64,000 bases of DNA from the NCBI GenBank assembly GCA_036381515.1, contig DASVCR010000029.1, forward strand, positions 4,335 through 68,334, in the 5' to 3' direction. The stretch comes from ZC4RG20 sp036381515. GTDB lineage: Bacteria > Pseudomonadota > Gammaproteobacteria > Steroidobacterales > Rariloculaceae. This document shows positions 24,487-34,800 of this stretch, piece after piece; the stretch's first letter is position 1, and the number at the start of each line of letters is the position of its first letter. The notes beneath the pieces were generated by a model. The model was given only the letters and a program-made list of their open reading frames with translations, searched no databases and was not told the DNA's origin. Position numbers and translations under genes: made by a program.

Positions 24487-25902
24487 TTACGGCCGATCGC
24501 GCGCGGCGTGCGTCGCGACGATGTCGGCGACGCACGCAGTCAGCCGCTTGCCCGTCGCGATGTGCAGGAACTCGTTCGGTCCGTGCGCGTTCGACTGCGG
24601 CCCGAGCAGGCCGGTCACGAGGAACTGCGCGTTCGGGAAGCGCTCGCCGAGCATATTCATGAACGGGATCGTGCCGCCGGTGCCCATGTACATCGCGTCG
24701 CGGCCGAAGTACGTCGCGGACGCCCGCTGCACGGCGTCCTCGAGCCACGCCGCGGTCGGCGGCGCGTTCCAGCCGGGCATGCACGAGCCGATGTCGAACG
24801 TGACCTTCGCGCCGTACGGCGGGTCGCTCTCGAGCGCGGCCTTCACGCTGCGCGCGGCCGCATGCGGGTCGACGCCGGGGGGCAGGCGGAACGAAAGCTT
24901 CACGGCCGTGTACGGCCGGAGCACGTTGCCGGCGCTGCCGAGGTCGGGCAGGCCGTCCGCGCCGGTGACCGCGAGCGACGGGCGCCACGTGCCGTTCAGC
25001 AAGAGCTCGAACGGGTCGTCGGTCATCGGGCACATGCCGGGGACGAGCGGGAGCTTCTCGTAGACGCTGTCGCCGAGCACGGCCGCGGCGGCGCGCGCCT
25101 GCCGGATCCGCTCGTCCGGGATCTCGACCCAGAGGTCGTCGAGCAGGATGCGTCCCGTATGCACGTCCTCGACGCGGTCGAGCCGCTCGCGCAGGATCCT
25201 GAAGCTCGACGCGACGATGCCGCCCGCCATGCCCGAGTGCACGCCTTCGCGCAGCACGTCGACGCGCAAGATGCCGGTCACGTTGCCGCGCAGCGCGGTC
25301 GTGAGCCAGAGCTGATCGTAGTTGCCGCACTCGGCGTCGAGGCAGACGACGAGCGACGGCTCGCCGAGCCGCTCCGCGAGCGCATCGACGTAGGCCGGCA
25401 GGTCCGGGCTGCCGCTTTCCTCGCTCGCCTCGATCAGGATCACGCAGCGCGCGTGCGGGATCTGCTGGTCCGCGAGCGCGCGGAGCGCGCACAGCGAGCC
25501 GAACATCGCGTAGCCGTCGTCCGCGCCGCCGCGGCCGTAGAGCCTGCCGTCGCGGATCACCGGCGTCCACGGCGCGAGCCCCTCGGCCCAGCCGGTGAAC
25601 TCGGGCTGCTTGTCGAGGTGGCCGTACATCAGCACGGTCCCGGGACGGCTGCCCGGTACGTCGATCAGGAGCACCGGCGTCAGGTTCGGCAGCCGCACGA
25701 TCTCGACGGTCATGCCGGGTAGCGCGTGGCGCTCGGCCCAATCCCGCAAGAGCTCCGAGGCTCGGTCCATGTGGCCGTGCTGCTGCCAGTCGCGGTCGAA
25801 GGCCGGCGATTTGTTCGGAATGCGGATGTAGTCGGAGAGCGCGGGGACGATGTCGTCGTCCCATTCCGCGTCGATGAAGCGAACGAGTCGGTCGGTATCC
25901 AT
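24487..25902 (-). CDS. M20-family metallopeptidase
   Basis: A 471-residue di-zinc exopeptidase of the ArgE/DapE/CPG2 superfamily, without signal peptide. The metal-site motifs are in order: LMYGHLDKQPE (His), YGRGGADDGYA (bridging Asp), IEASEESGSPDL (catalytic and binding Glu), CLDAECGNYD (Asp) and QSNAHGPNEFLH (His). A lid/dimerisation domain spans about residues 210-360. It resembles carnosinase- and succinyl-diaminopimelate desuccinylase-like members that cleave dipeptides or amides. It is the first intact gene upstream of the repeat-filled region at 26 kb. Confidence 0.92.
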   Translation of the reverse strand: MDTDRLVRFIDAEWDDDIVPALSDYIRIPNKSPAFDRDWQQHGHMDRASELLRDWAERHALPGMTVEIVRLPNLTPVLLIDVPGSRPGTVLMYGHLDKQPEFTGWAEGLAPWTPVIRDGRLYGRGGADDGYAMFGSLCALRALADQQIPHARCVILIEASEESGSPDLPAYVDALAERLGEPSLVVCLDAECGNYDQLWLTTALRGNVTGILRVDVLREGVHSGMAGGIVASSFRILRERLDRVEDVHTGRILLDDLWVEIPDERIRQARAAAAVLGDSVYEKLPLVPGMCPMTDDPFELLLNGTWRPSLAVTGADGLPDLGSAGNVLRPYTAVKLSFRLPPGVDPHAAARSVKAALESDPPYGAKVTFDIGSCMPGWNAPPTAAWLEDAVQRASATYFGRDAMYMGTGGTIPFMNMLGERFPNAQFLVTGLLGPQSNAHGPNEFLHIATGKRLTACVADIVATHAARDRP

Positions 25903-25960
25903 CCCTGTGTCCGAAGATGAGATTGGGCAGGAAGCGTTGCGCCTAGTCTAAGTGCTCCCG

Positions 25961-26626
25961 CGATGGATTTGGCGTCAGCGCGAAATCGGGGTCAGAGCCC
26001 TTTTTCCGGATCGAAATCGGGGTCAGAGCCCTATTTCCGATTCAGCGAAATTGGGGTCAGAGCCCTTTTGCTGATTCAGCGGCGGATTTGGCGTCAGAGC
26101 TCTTCTTGGGTTCAAGTCGGAGACCTTTGGATGCTCTGACCGGTGATCCGCAAGTGGGGGCGAGGTCGGAAAAGGCTGTGCTCCTGAATGACGAGAGGGG
26201 CTCCGACGAAAAGGGGATCCGACAAAAAGGGGGGCCAACGAAAAAACGCTCTGACGAAAAGGGCTCTGAGCCCCAACCCGCGCTGACAAAAAGGGGCTCT
26301 GATCCCAAACCCCGTGCTGACAAAAGGGGCTCTGACCCCGAACCCCGCTGACCCCGAACTCGCCCGAACCCCGAATCCGGAAAGGAGTTCGCCGAAATCG
26401 GAACTGCAAAAGGGCTCTAACCCTCGAATGCGCTGATCTCCGAATCCAAAAAGGGCTCTGACCCCGAACCCCGCGCTGACGAAAAGGGGCTCTGACCCCG
26501 AACCCCGCTGACCCCGAACTCGCCCGAACCCCGAATCCGGAAAGAAGTCCGCCGAAATCGGAACTGCAAAGGCTCAACCTTCGAATCCGCTGATCTCCGA
26601 ATCCGAAAAAGGGCTCTGACCCCGAA
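25961..26626. repeat. Dense array of family A repeats with an internal duplication
   Basis: This gap holds about a dozen family A copies and no gene. Plus-orientation copies lie at 25988-26006, 26019-26037 and 26053-26070. Opposite copies lie at 26256-26274, 26288-26306, 26322-26339, 26448-26465, 26482-26499 and 26605-26624. Worn copies occur near 25967, 26090, 26407 and 26567. Sequence from about 26322 to 26465 recurs with an offset of 160 bp (26482 to about 26626). Many units are separated by GAACCCCG-type spacers. The last copy ends about 50 bp before the next start codon. Confidence 0.9.
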
Positions 26627-26676
26627 TTCGAGTGGCGTATAGTCGCGGCGTCGAACGCCGAGGGGAGGAAACCGAT

Positions 26677-27654
26677 ATGCATCGTCCCGCGTCAGTTGCG
26701 CCGGCACTATGCGCGGCGCTCGCCGCCGCGCTTGCACAGATCCACGCGGCATCCGCCCAGACGCCGGCAGGTCCCGAGTGGTGGCCGTCGGAGTGGGGAC
26801 CGGACGACGAGCGCGGCGCGGCGAATCTCGTGACGCCTGCGAAGGTCCTCGAGGCGGCCTCGCTGATCCGCGAGGGCAGGATCTACGAGCTCGGCCGGAC
26901 GTACGAGCACGGCATGCCGGTTTTCGGCAACCGTCACTTCAGCCTGACGATCCCGGGACTGCCGACCTTCATATCGGGCGCGGAGAACGGCGTCGTCTTC
27001 AACGACGAGCTCGTGAGCGGCGAACTCGGCCAGATCGGCACGCAGTTTGACGGGCTCGGCCACGTCGGCACGGAGATCGACGGCGACTACGTCTTCTACA
27101 ACGGTTTCAAGCTCTCCGAGTTCGGCACCTCGTACGGCCTGACGAAGCTCGGCATTGAGAAGGTCGGCGCGCTCTTCACGCGCGGCTTGCTGCTCGACGT
27201 CGCACGCTACAAGGGTGTCGAGCGGCTCGATGCGACGTACATCATCACGATCGAGGACATCGAGGGCACGCTCGCGATGGAGGGCATCGACGAGATCCGT
27301 CCCGGGGATGCGGTCCTGTTCCACACCGGCTGGGGACAGCTCTGGAACGTCGACAGCGCGGCGTACGGCGCGAGCGAGCCGGGCCCCGGCATCACCGCGA
27401 TCAAGTGGCTCGCGGAGAAGCGGATCCTGCTGACCGGCGCCGACAATTTCGCGATGGAGGCGGCTCCGGGCGAGAATCCGGAGCGGCCGATCGAAGGCCA
27501 TCAGTGGCTCCTGAGCCGCGGCATCTACAACCTCGAGAACCTCGACCTTTCGGCGCTTGCCGCCGACCGCGTCTACGAGTTCGCGTTCATTTTTGCGCCC
27601 GTGAAGCTCACCGGTGCGACCGGGTCGCCCGGCAACCCGATCGCGGTCCGCTGA
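26677..27654 (+). CDS. Cyclase family protein (kynurenine formamidase-like), exported
   Basis: A 325-residue protein with a signal peptide (MHRPASVAPALCAALAAALAQIHAASAQ). The start at 26677 follows GGGGAGGAA. It has the metal-dependent cyclase/formamidase fold: LGRTYEHGMPVFGNRHFS, then GQIGTQFDGLGHVGTE, which stands where KynB-type members have HxGTHxDxPxH. The change of His to Gln and the GLGH ending are shared by a subgroup. RPGDAVLFHTGW and GADNFAMEAAPGEN complete the site. The substrate is unknown; export argues against kynurenine metabolism. Confidence 0.82.
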   Translation: MHRPASVAPALCAALAAALAQIHAASAQTPAGPEWWPSEWGPDDERGAANLVTPAKVLEAASLIREGRIYELGRTYEHGMPVFGNRHFSLTIPGLPTFISGAENGVVFNDELVSGELGQIGTQFDGLGHVGTEIDGDYVFYNGFKLSEFGTSYGLTKLGIEKVGALFTRGLLLDVARYKGVERLDATYIITIEDIEGTLAMEGIDEIRPGDAVLFHTGWGQLWNVDSAAYGASEPGPGITAIKWLAEKRILLTGADNFAMEAAPGENPERPIEGHQWLLSRGIYNLENLDLSALAADRVYEFAFIFAPVKLTGATGSPGNPIAVR

Positions 27655-27666
27655 TGGGACGGGGGC

Positions 27667-27753
27667 GGAAAATGGTGTCAGACACGATTTTCCGCGGAAC
27701 CGCGTGTCCGACGCCTCCGCCCCCAACGAAAATCGTGTCTGACACCATTTTCC
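27667..27753. repeat. Inverted pair of family B repeats (REPIN-like)
   Basis: A 26-bp segment at 27667-27692 (core GGTGTCAGACACGATTTTC) has its exact reverse complement at 27728-27753, with a 35-nt loop. The pair begins 13 bp after the cyclase stop and ends 18 bp before the CorA start. It may fold as a terminator-like hairpin, but it belongs to the dispersed family. Confidence 0.85.
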
Positions 27754-27771
27754 GGTGAAAGGCAGCCGACG

Positions 27772-28836
27772 ATGCGGATGAAGACGTACCACCCGCCCGG
27801 CACGTCGCCCGGGACGCTCGTCGAGCGACCGCGCGAGCCGGACGGCGAGCTGTCGATCCGGCTGATCGACTACACGCGCGACGGGTTCACGGAGCGCACG
27901 CTCGCGCTCGCCGACGAGTGCAAGGCGTACCTCGAGAGCGACAGCCGGACGTGGATCCAGGTCAACGGACGTCCCGATCCGGCGACGCTCCGCGAGCTCG
28001 GCGCGCAATTCGGCCTGCACGAGCTCGCGCTCGAGGACGTGCTGAACGAGGGCCAGCGCCCGAAGCTCGAGATCGACGACGATCAGATCTTCCTGATCCT
28101 GAGCCTTCCCGCATACGACGGAGAGCTCGAGGTCGCGCAGATCAGCCTCTTCGCCGGCGAGAACTACGTCATCTGCTTCTGTCCGCTGGCCGAGGACCCG
28201 TTCGAGCCGGTGCGCAAGCGTCTGCGCGCGCCGGGCAACCGTATCCGGTCGCGCGGCGCGGACTATCTGCTCTATGCGCTCGTCGATCTGATCATCGACG
28301 CAGCGTTCCCGCTGCTCGAGCGCTTCAGCGCGAGCCTCGAGGATCTCGAGGACGAGCTGCTCGAGAAGCCCGATGCGGAGACCCTGACACGAATCCACAC
28401 GCTGCGCCGCGATCTCGTGCTGCTGCGCCGCGTCCTTTGGCCGCATCGCGAGGTGATCGGGATGCTGATCCGCGACGGCGTCGATCTGATCGACGAGCGG
28501 ACGCAGCCTTACTTACGCGACTGCTACGACCACAGCATCCAGATCATGGACCTGCTCGAGAGCTTCCGCGACGTGTCGTCGAGCCTGCTCGACGTCTACC
28601 TTTCGAGCATCAGCCAGCGGACCAACGAGATCATGCGGCTCCTGACGCTGATCGCGACGATCTTCATCCCGCTGACGTTCGTCGTCGGCATTTACGGCAT
28701 GAACTTCGAGAACCCGGAAAGCCCGTGGGCGATGCCGGAGCTCTCCTGGTATTACGGTTACCCGTTGATTTGGCTCGTCATGATCGCGATCGCGGGCGGC
28801 ATGATCTGGTACTTCCGCAGGCGCGGCTGGCTCTAG
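27772..28836 (+). CDS. corA: CorA-family divalent cation channel
   Basis: A 354-residue Mg2+/Co2+ channel subunit that assembles as a pentamer in the inner membrane. The large cytoplasmic N-terminal domain (to about residue 285) contains LHELALEDVLNEGQRPKLEI and the long stalk helix. Two C-terminal membrane helices follow, the first ending in the selectivity motif YGMNF and the second being LIWLVMIAIAGGMIWYF with a basic tail. The length is normal. It stands between a REPIN-like pair and a tandem repeat and seems to be transcribed alone. Confidence 0.95.
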   Translation: MRMKTYHPPGTSPGTLVERPREPDGELSIRLIDYTRDGFTERTLALADECKAYLESDSRTWIQVNGRPDPATLRELGAQFGLHELALEDVLNEGQRPKLEIDDDQIFLILSLPAYDGELEVAQISLFAGENYVICFCPLAEDPFEPVRKRLRAPGNRIRSRGADYLLYALVDLIIDAAFPLLERFSASLEDLEDELLEKPDAETLTRIHTLRRDLVLLRRVLWPHREVIGMLIRDGVDLIDERTQPYLRDCYDHSIQIMDLLESFRDVSSSLLDVYLSSISQRTNEIMRLLTLIATIFIPLTFVVGIYGMNFENPESPWAMPELSWYYGYPLIWLVMIAIAGGMIWYFRRRGWL

Positions 28837-28888
28837 GAGCCTCTCCGACTCATGGTGCGCCTGCTGCGGCGCACCCATGGCGCCACTT

Positions 28889-29004
28889 TTCCGCCGGGCC
28901 CGCCGCACTGTTTCCGCCCGCGGCAGCCGCACTCGTTCCGCCCGCGGCCGTAGCACTCTTTCCGCCGGCCACCGGACGCTTTTCCGCCCACTCCCGCTGG
29001 ACGC
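28889..29004. repeat. 23-bp tandem repeat, five copies
   Basis: TTCCGCC occurs at 28889, 28912, 28936, 28959 and 28982, marking five degenerate units of 23-24 bp rich in GCCGCACT-like sequence. A further TTCCGCT at 29052 is three periods on. The array fills the gap between corA and the SnoaL-like gene. Confidence 0.75.
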
Positions 29005-29113
29005 CCCGCTCCGCGCCGCCGGCCCCCCCCGCCGGGCGGCGCCGCCACCTTTTCCGCTATAGTTGGCTGCGCCGAATCGACAACCACAACGGACCACACG
29101 GCGGGAGGAATCC

Positions 29114-29596
29114 ATGAAGAAGCTGCTCGTTCCCTTTGCATTGATCGCTGCCGCGAGCTTCTCGGGCGCGGCGCTCGCGGAGGACTCCGCGCGTCTCGAG
29201 GACCGCGCCGCGATCGAGGCGCTGATGTGGCGCTATGCGCGCGCGCTCGATTCCTTCGATGCGGACGCGTACGCGGCGGTGTACACCGAGGACGGAGAGT
29301 TCAAGGCCGGCGGCAATGCGACGAAGGGCCGCGACGCGCTGCGGCAGATGATCGCGAACCTGAAGCAGAACCGTAACGAGAGCTCGCCGCCGATGTATCA
29401 CATGACGACGGACTCGTACATCGAGTTCATCGACGAGAACACCGCGCGCCATCATTCGTACTGGCTGACCGTGTTCGGCGCGGCCGGACAGGGCCAGGCG
29501 CCACGCGTCGCCGCGGCGGGGCGCGGCGTCGACGAGCTGGTCCGCGTGAACGGCCAGTGGCTCATCAAGTCGCGCAACGTCGCACCGCAGGACTGA
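29114..29596 (+). CDS. SnoaL-like (NTF2-fold) exported protein
   Basis: A 160-residue protein with a clear signal peptide (MKKLLVPFALIAAASFSGAALAE), started at 29114 after GGGAGGA. The mature part matches the SnoaL-like/polyketide-cyclase fold: DRAAIEALMWRYARALDSFD as the first helix, VYTEDGEFKAGG, then a C-terminal strand pair ending VNGQWLIKSRNV. The fold serves as isomerase, cyclase or binding module. It begins the same-strand run that continues with the PQQ dehydrogenase 39 bp downstream, so a role in the same oxidation pathway is possible. Confidence 0.85.
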   Translation: MKKLLVPFALIAAASFSGAALAEDSARLEDRAAIEALMWRYARALDSFDADAYAAVYTEDGEFKAGGNATKGRDALRQMIANLKQNRNESSPPMYHMTTDSYIEFIDENTARHHSYWLTVFGAAGQGQAPRVAAAGRGVDELVRVNGQWLIKSRNVAPQD

Positions 29597-29634
29597 GCGG
29601 CGCGGCGGCGCGCGTCTGCGGACGGTGCCGCGGC

Positions 29635-31836
29635 ATGCCGTCGGCCGCGGCCCGGGACGGGACCGGAGCACCCGGCCGTGCTCGGGCTTCACGCGCCGGC
29701 CGCACGGGCGCGCGTCGCCCGGGCGCGGCCGCGCGTGCGCTCGCCCCGTCGATCGTCGTCGCGCAGCTCGTCGGCGGGGCCGCGCTCGCGCAGGAGGTCG
29801 CGCTGTCGTACACCGACGCGCAGGCCGAGGCCGGCCGGCGGGCGTACGAGCAGCACTGCGTGCAGTGCCACGGCGCGAACCTCGACGACGGCCCGCTCGG
29901 CGCGCCGTTGAAGGGCATCGCGTTCATGGCGAAGTACGGCGGCCAGAGCGTCGCCGCGCTCTTCGACGTGACGCGCACGACGATGCCGACGTCGAATCCC
30001 GGCTCGCTCGACGCGGAGACCTACGCGAGCCTCGTCGCGTACCTGCTCAGGTCGAACGACGTCGTCCCCGGCGAGGCGCCGCTGCCGACCGACGCCGAGG
30101 CGCTCGTCGCGATGCGCATCCCGCGCGGCGGCTTCAGCTTCATGGACTACTCGCCGTACACGCCGAGGACCGCCGTCGAGCGTCCGACGCCGCTCGACCG
30201 CCTGACGCCGGTCGACGACGCCGCGCTCGCGAATCCGCCGCCGCCCGACTGGCTCGGCTGGCGCCGCGGCTACGCGGCGCACGGCTGGAGCCCCCTCGAC
30301 CAGATCCGCAAGGACAACGTCGACGAGCTGCGCGTCGCGTGGAGCTGGACGCTGCCGGCCGGCTCCACCGAAGGCGTTCCGATCGTGCGCGACGGCACGA
30401 TGTTCGTCATCGGCTACGGCGACATCGTGCAGGCGCTCGACGCCGCGACCGGCGATCTGCTTTGGCAGTACACGCACACGCTCGCGAGCGGCGCCGCGCC
30501 GTTCCACAAGCGCGGCATCGCGATCTACGGCGACCGGCTCTACTTCGGCACGTCCGACGCGCGCGTCGTCGCGCTCGACGCGCGCACGGGCAAGCTCGTC
30601 TGGTCGACCGAGGTCGGCGACTTCACGCAGCGCGAGGGCATCAACGGCGGGCCGGTCGTCGCGCGGGGCCGCGTGATGATCGGCACGACGGCGACCGGCG
30701 TCGGCTCGAAGGGCGGCGGCCCGCAGATCGTCGGCCTCGACGCCGAGACGGGCGAGGTGCTGTGGCGCGTCGGCACGATCCCGAAGCCCGGCGAGCCCGG
30801 CGGCGACAGCTGGAACGGCATGCCGCACGAGGCGCGCACGGGCGCGTCGGTGTGGACGCCCGGAAGCTACGATCCCGAGACGGGGCTCGCCTATTTCGGC
30901 ACCGGCAACACGTACGATACGGGGCCTCTGCTCGAGCCGATCGACGCGCCAGGCGTGACGAACGACGCGCTCTACACGAACTCGACGCTCGCGATCGATC
31001 CCGAGACGGGCGAGCTCGTCTGGGCGTTCCAGCACTTCCCGAACGATCAGTGGGATCTCGACTGGGCGTTCGAGCGGCAGATCGTCGAGCTGCCGCTCGA
31101 CGGCCGGCAGCGCAAGCTGACGATCACGGCGGGCAAGATCGGCATCTACGAAGCGCTCGATGCCGAGACCGGCGAGTTCGTGTTCGCGATCGATCTCGGT
31201 TTGCAGAACATCGTCAGCGAGATCGACGCGCGCACCGGCGCCAAGACCGTCGACAAGAGCCTCTATCCGGGCCCCGGCAAGATCGTGATGGTCTGTCCGC
31301 ACGGCGCGGGCGCGAAGAACTATCTGCCCGCCGCGTACGATGCGCGCACGGCGCGTCTCTTCGTGCCGCTGAACGAAGCGTGCATGGACGTATATCCGGT
31401 GCCGGGCGGCGGCCGCGGCGGGCTCTCGTCCGGCGTGAACTGGGGCATCCGCCCGCGGCCAGACGACGACGGGCTCTACGGCCGCCTGCAGACGCTCGAT
31501 CTCACGACGCGCGAGCCGGTCTGGACGGTGCGCCAGCGCGCTCCGCAGACGTCGGGCGTGCTCGCGACGGCCGGCGACGTCGTGTTCGCCGCGTCGTTCG
31601 ATCGGTACTTCCGTGCGTACGACGCGGAGGACGGCGACGTGCTGTGGGAGACGCGGCTCAACGACGTGTCGAGCTCGAGTCCGATCAGCTACGCCGTCGA
31701 CGGCAGGCAGTACGTCGCGATCGTCGTCGGCGAAGGCGGTTTCCATGCTCGCAGCTTCGCGCCGCTCGTGCCCGAGCTCACGAGCCCTCCGAACCGCGGC
31801 GCGGCCGTGTGGGTGTTCGCGCTGCCGGAAGGCTGA
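29635..31836 (+). CDS. PQQ-dependent dehydrogenase with N-terminal cytochrome c domain
   Basis: A 733-residue periplasmic quinoprotein. After a weakly hydrophobic export signal ending ALAQEV it has a heme-binding CVQCH at residues 75-79 in a cytochrome c domain (to about residue 150). An eight-bladed propeller follows, with typical repeats such as ALDAATGDLLWQYTH, ALDARTGKLVW and GLDAETGEVLWR. FQHFPNDQWDLDW and CPHGAGAKNYLPAAYDAR are also family features. It would oxidise an alcohol or aldehyde and pass electrons through its heme. The heme at the N-terminus is less usual than a C-terminal one. The ribosome site is weak, so the start could differ. Confidence 0.88.
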   Translation: MPSAAARDGTGAPGRARASRAGRTGARRPGAAARALAPSIVVAQLVGGAALAQEVALSYTDAQAEAGRRAYEQHCVQCHGANLDDGPLGAPLKGIAFMAKYGGQSVAALFDVTRTTMPTSNPGSLDAETYASLVAYLLRSNDVVPGEAPLPTDAEALVAMRIPRGGFSFMDYSPYTPRTAVERPTPLDRLTPVDDAALANPPPPDWLGWRRGYAAHGWSPLDQIRKDNVDELRVAWSWTLPAGSTEGVPIVRDGTMFVIGYGDIVQALDAATGDLLWQYTHTLASGAAPFHKRGIAIYGDRLYFGTSDARVVALDARTGKLVWSTEVGDFTQREGINGGPVVARGRVMIGTTATGVGSKGGGPQIVGLDAETGEVLWRVGTIPKPGEPGGDSWNGMPHEARTGASVWTPGSYDPETGLAYFGTGNTYDTGPLLEPIDAPGVTNDALYTNSTLAIDPETGELVWAFQHFPNDQWDLDWAFERQIVELPLDGRQRKLTITAGKIGIYEALDAETGEFVFAIDLGLQNIVSEIDARTGAKTVDKSLYPGPGKIVMVCPHGAGAKNYLPAAYDARTARLFVPLNEACMDVYPVPGGGRGGLSSGVNWGIRPRPDDDGLYGRLQTLDLTTREPVWTVRQRAPQTSGVLATAGDVVFAASFDRYFRAYDAEDGDVLWETRLNDVSSSSPISYAVDGRQYVAIVVGEGGFHARSFAPLVPELTSPPNRGAAVWVFALPEG

Positions 31837-31837
31837 C

Positions 31838-34800
31838 GTGCGTCCGTCCGCGCGCTCGCGTCTCGTCGCGCAGTGGGCCGCGATCGCGCTGCTCGCCGCG
31901 TCGAGCGGCGCAGCCGCGCAGGACGTCACGATCCTGCATCACGAGACGGTCCCGCCCTTTGCGGCGACGGCGACGACGGCAGGCGCAGCGCCAGGCGCCT
32001 CCGGCAAGCCGCAGCCCGCCGCCGTCCCGACGTGGTCGTTCGTCGCGTTCGGCCGGCAGTTCGACGTCGAGCTCGAGCCGAACGACCGCCTGCTGCTCGG
32101 CCTCGACCCCGAGCACCGCGCCCGGCTCGAGGACGTCGAGCTCTATGCGGGTCGGCTCGCGGGGCTGCCCGGCTCTTGGGTGCGGATCGCAAGGCATCGC
32201 GGGATCGTCTCCGGCGTGATCTGGGACGGCACGACGCTCTACGCGGTCGAGACCGAGCGTCGGATCGCACGCTTTGCGGTGAATCCCTCCGGTGAGGGTA
32301 ACGACGTCGCGATTTACCGCTACGCGGACATGCTCGGCGGACTTCGCGACGAGGTGATCCACACGAGCGGAGATGCCGAGGTCATCCGCCCGAGCGGAGA
32401 TGCCGACGCGCCGTCGGACGCCGAGCTTCTCGCCGCGATGACGAAGCCGTTGCCGACGCCGGTCGGGCCGGGCGCGCAGCTCGATTTCGCGATCGTCGCC
32501 GACGACTCGTTCGCAGCGCGCGAAGGCGAGTCGGCCGAGGCGACGCTGCTGTCGATTCTCAACATCGTCGACGGCATCTACGTGACGCAGATCGGCATAC
32601 ACTTGGGGCTCGTCGATCTCGTGCTGCTCGATGCGCCCGGGCCGTTCACGGAGGCCGATCCGCCGGCGCTCCTGTCGCAGCTCGCGGAGTACAAGTCGTC
32701 GAACCCGACGTTCCGCGCGAGCGGGCTCGCCCATCTCTTCACGGGCCGGGATCTCGAGGAGCCGGAAGACTCGACGGGCCAGCTCGTCGGCATCGCGAAC
32801 CTCGGCGCGATCTGCTCGGCCCGGTTCGGCGTCGGGCTCACGCAGGCGACGTTCCCGGTGCTCGCGACCGCGTCGATCGCCGCGCACGAGATCGGCCACA
32901 ACTTCGGCGCGCCGCACGACGCGGAGGAGGGCTCGCCGTGCGCGCCCGAGCCGCCGCGCTACCTGATGGCCGCGAGCGTGAACGGCTCGCGCGAGCTCTC
33001 TCAGTGCAGCATCGAAGAGATCGCAAAGGAGGTTGCGACCGCCACGTGCCTGACGCCGCTGCCGCCGACCGACGTGACGCTCCAAATCACAGAGGCGCCG
33101 CCGGCGGAGGTGCGGCTCGATCAGCAGGTCGACGTCGCGTTCGAGATCGTGAACGAAGGCTCCGCGACCGCTCAGGGTCTCGAGGTCTCGATCGCGTACG
33201 CCGGCCTCGGCGAGCCCGTGTTCGTCGAGGCCGACGGAGACACGCTGCTTGCGCAGTGCGTCGGCACGTCGCCGGCCTACTGCCGGTTGCCGCGGCTCGA
33301 GCCGGGCGAGCGAGCGCGCTACAGGCTGCGTTTCGCCGCATTGGAAAGCGGCCCGCAGACCATCGACATCGCCGTCGCCGTCCTGAACGATGCCGATACG
33401 TCGGACAACGGCGCGACCTTCACGGTCGACGTGCTGCCCGGGGTCGACGTCGCGGCCGAGATGGGCACCGCAGAGGTCGTCGTGTATCCGGACGAAGCCG
33501 TGCGCTTGAGCGGTATCGCGAGGAACATCGGAACGGTCGACGCGTCCGGCGTGATCGCGGAGCTTTCCGTCCCATATCAGTACGACGTCGACGGCGTCGA
33601 CGCGGGCGGCGCGGACTGCGTCCTCGTCGAGACCGGCTTCGTCACGCGGATCCAGTGCCGAATCGGCGCGCTCGCGGCCGGCGCGGCCCGGCCGATCTCA
33701 TGGACGGCGACACCGAAGCCCCAGCACGCGGACGTCCTCGGCTCGTTCGATGCGGATCTCTTCGTATCCGGCGCGGAGCGCGAGTCGGCCGCGACGAGCG
33801 GGAACAACCGGGCGTCGACGCGCCTCGTGCGCACGGACGCGAAAAGCGATCTCGCCATGATCATCGAGGCGGCGACTTCTTTACGCCGCGGCGATCCCGT
33901 CGAGCTCGTCGTTCGATTGGAAAATCGAGGCCCGGACGAGGCGCGGCAAACGATCGTGACTCCGGGCGCGGCGAACAGCCTGAGCGAGATGATCGACTCG
34001 GTCTCGAGCAGCGTCGGCGAATGTACCGTCCCGCTCCCCGGATCGGGCTTCGAGTGCCGGGCGGAGCGCCTCGCGGCCGGGGAGTCGATGATCATCACGT
34101 TCGCGGGCACGGCCGGGTCCGTCGGCGACTATCGGCTCGACGTTTTCGGCGGCTCGGCGAACGGCGATCCTGATTTTGCGAACAACTCGGCGTCGCATGC
34201 GTTCAGCGTCGTCGAGCAGACGACCGAGGGACCGATGTCGTCGGGTTCGGGCGCGGGCGGAGGCGGTGGCGGCGGGGCGGCCGGCTTCGGGGCGCTGCTC
34301 GGGCTGCTCGTTGCGGCCGCCGTCCGCCACCGGCGCTTCGCGCAGCTCGCGGTCGTGCTCGCCGTCGCGGTCGGCGCGGCGTGCGCGGCGCGGATCGCGA
34401 CTGCGCAGGGCACGCAGCAGACCCGCGCTGCGCAGGGCGCGCAGCAGACCGGCACTGCGCATGGCACACAACGGAGCGCGACTGCAGAGGGCACGCGGCA
34501 CGGCAGCGACGGCTCGCCGGCCCGGGAGCCTTCGGACCGGAGCGCGCACCGGGAGGCCGAAAGCAGGCCTGCCGCGGCGGTCGATCTGCCGGACGGCGAC
34601 GGCAAGTCGCTCGTCCAGACCGCCTGCCTCGTCTGCCACGACTTGGGCGGCATCGCCGCGTTCAAGGGCTACTGGAACCGCGAGCAATGGGCCGCGATGG
34701 TTGCTACGATGATCGAGCACGGCGCAGAGCTCGATCCGGCCGAGGCGGAAATCGTCACCGATTACCTGACCGCGCACTTCGGCATCGAGCAGGATCGACG

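Noticed and set aside
25961..26626. A possible CRISPR array or prophage attachment region
   Set aside because: Copies occur in both orientations with uneven spacing and the same element is found at many other loci; no cas or integrase gene is nearby.
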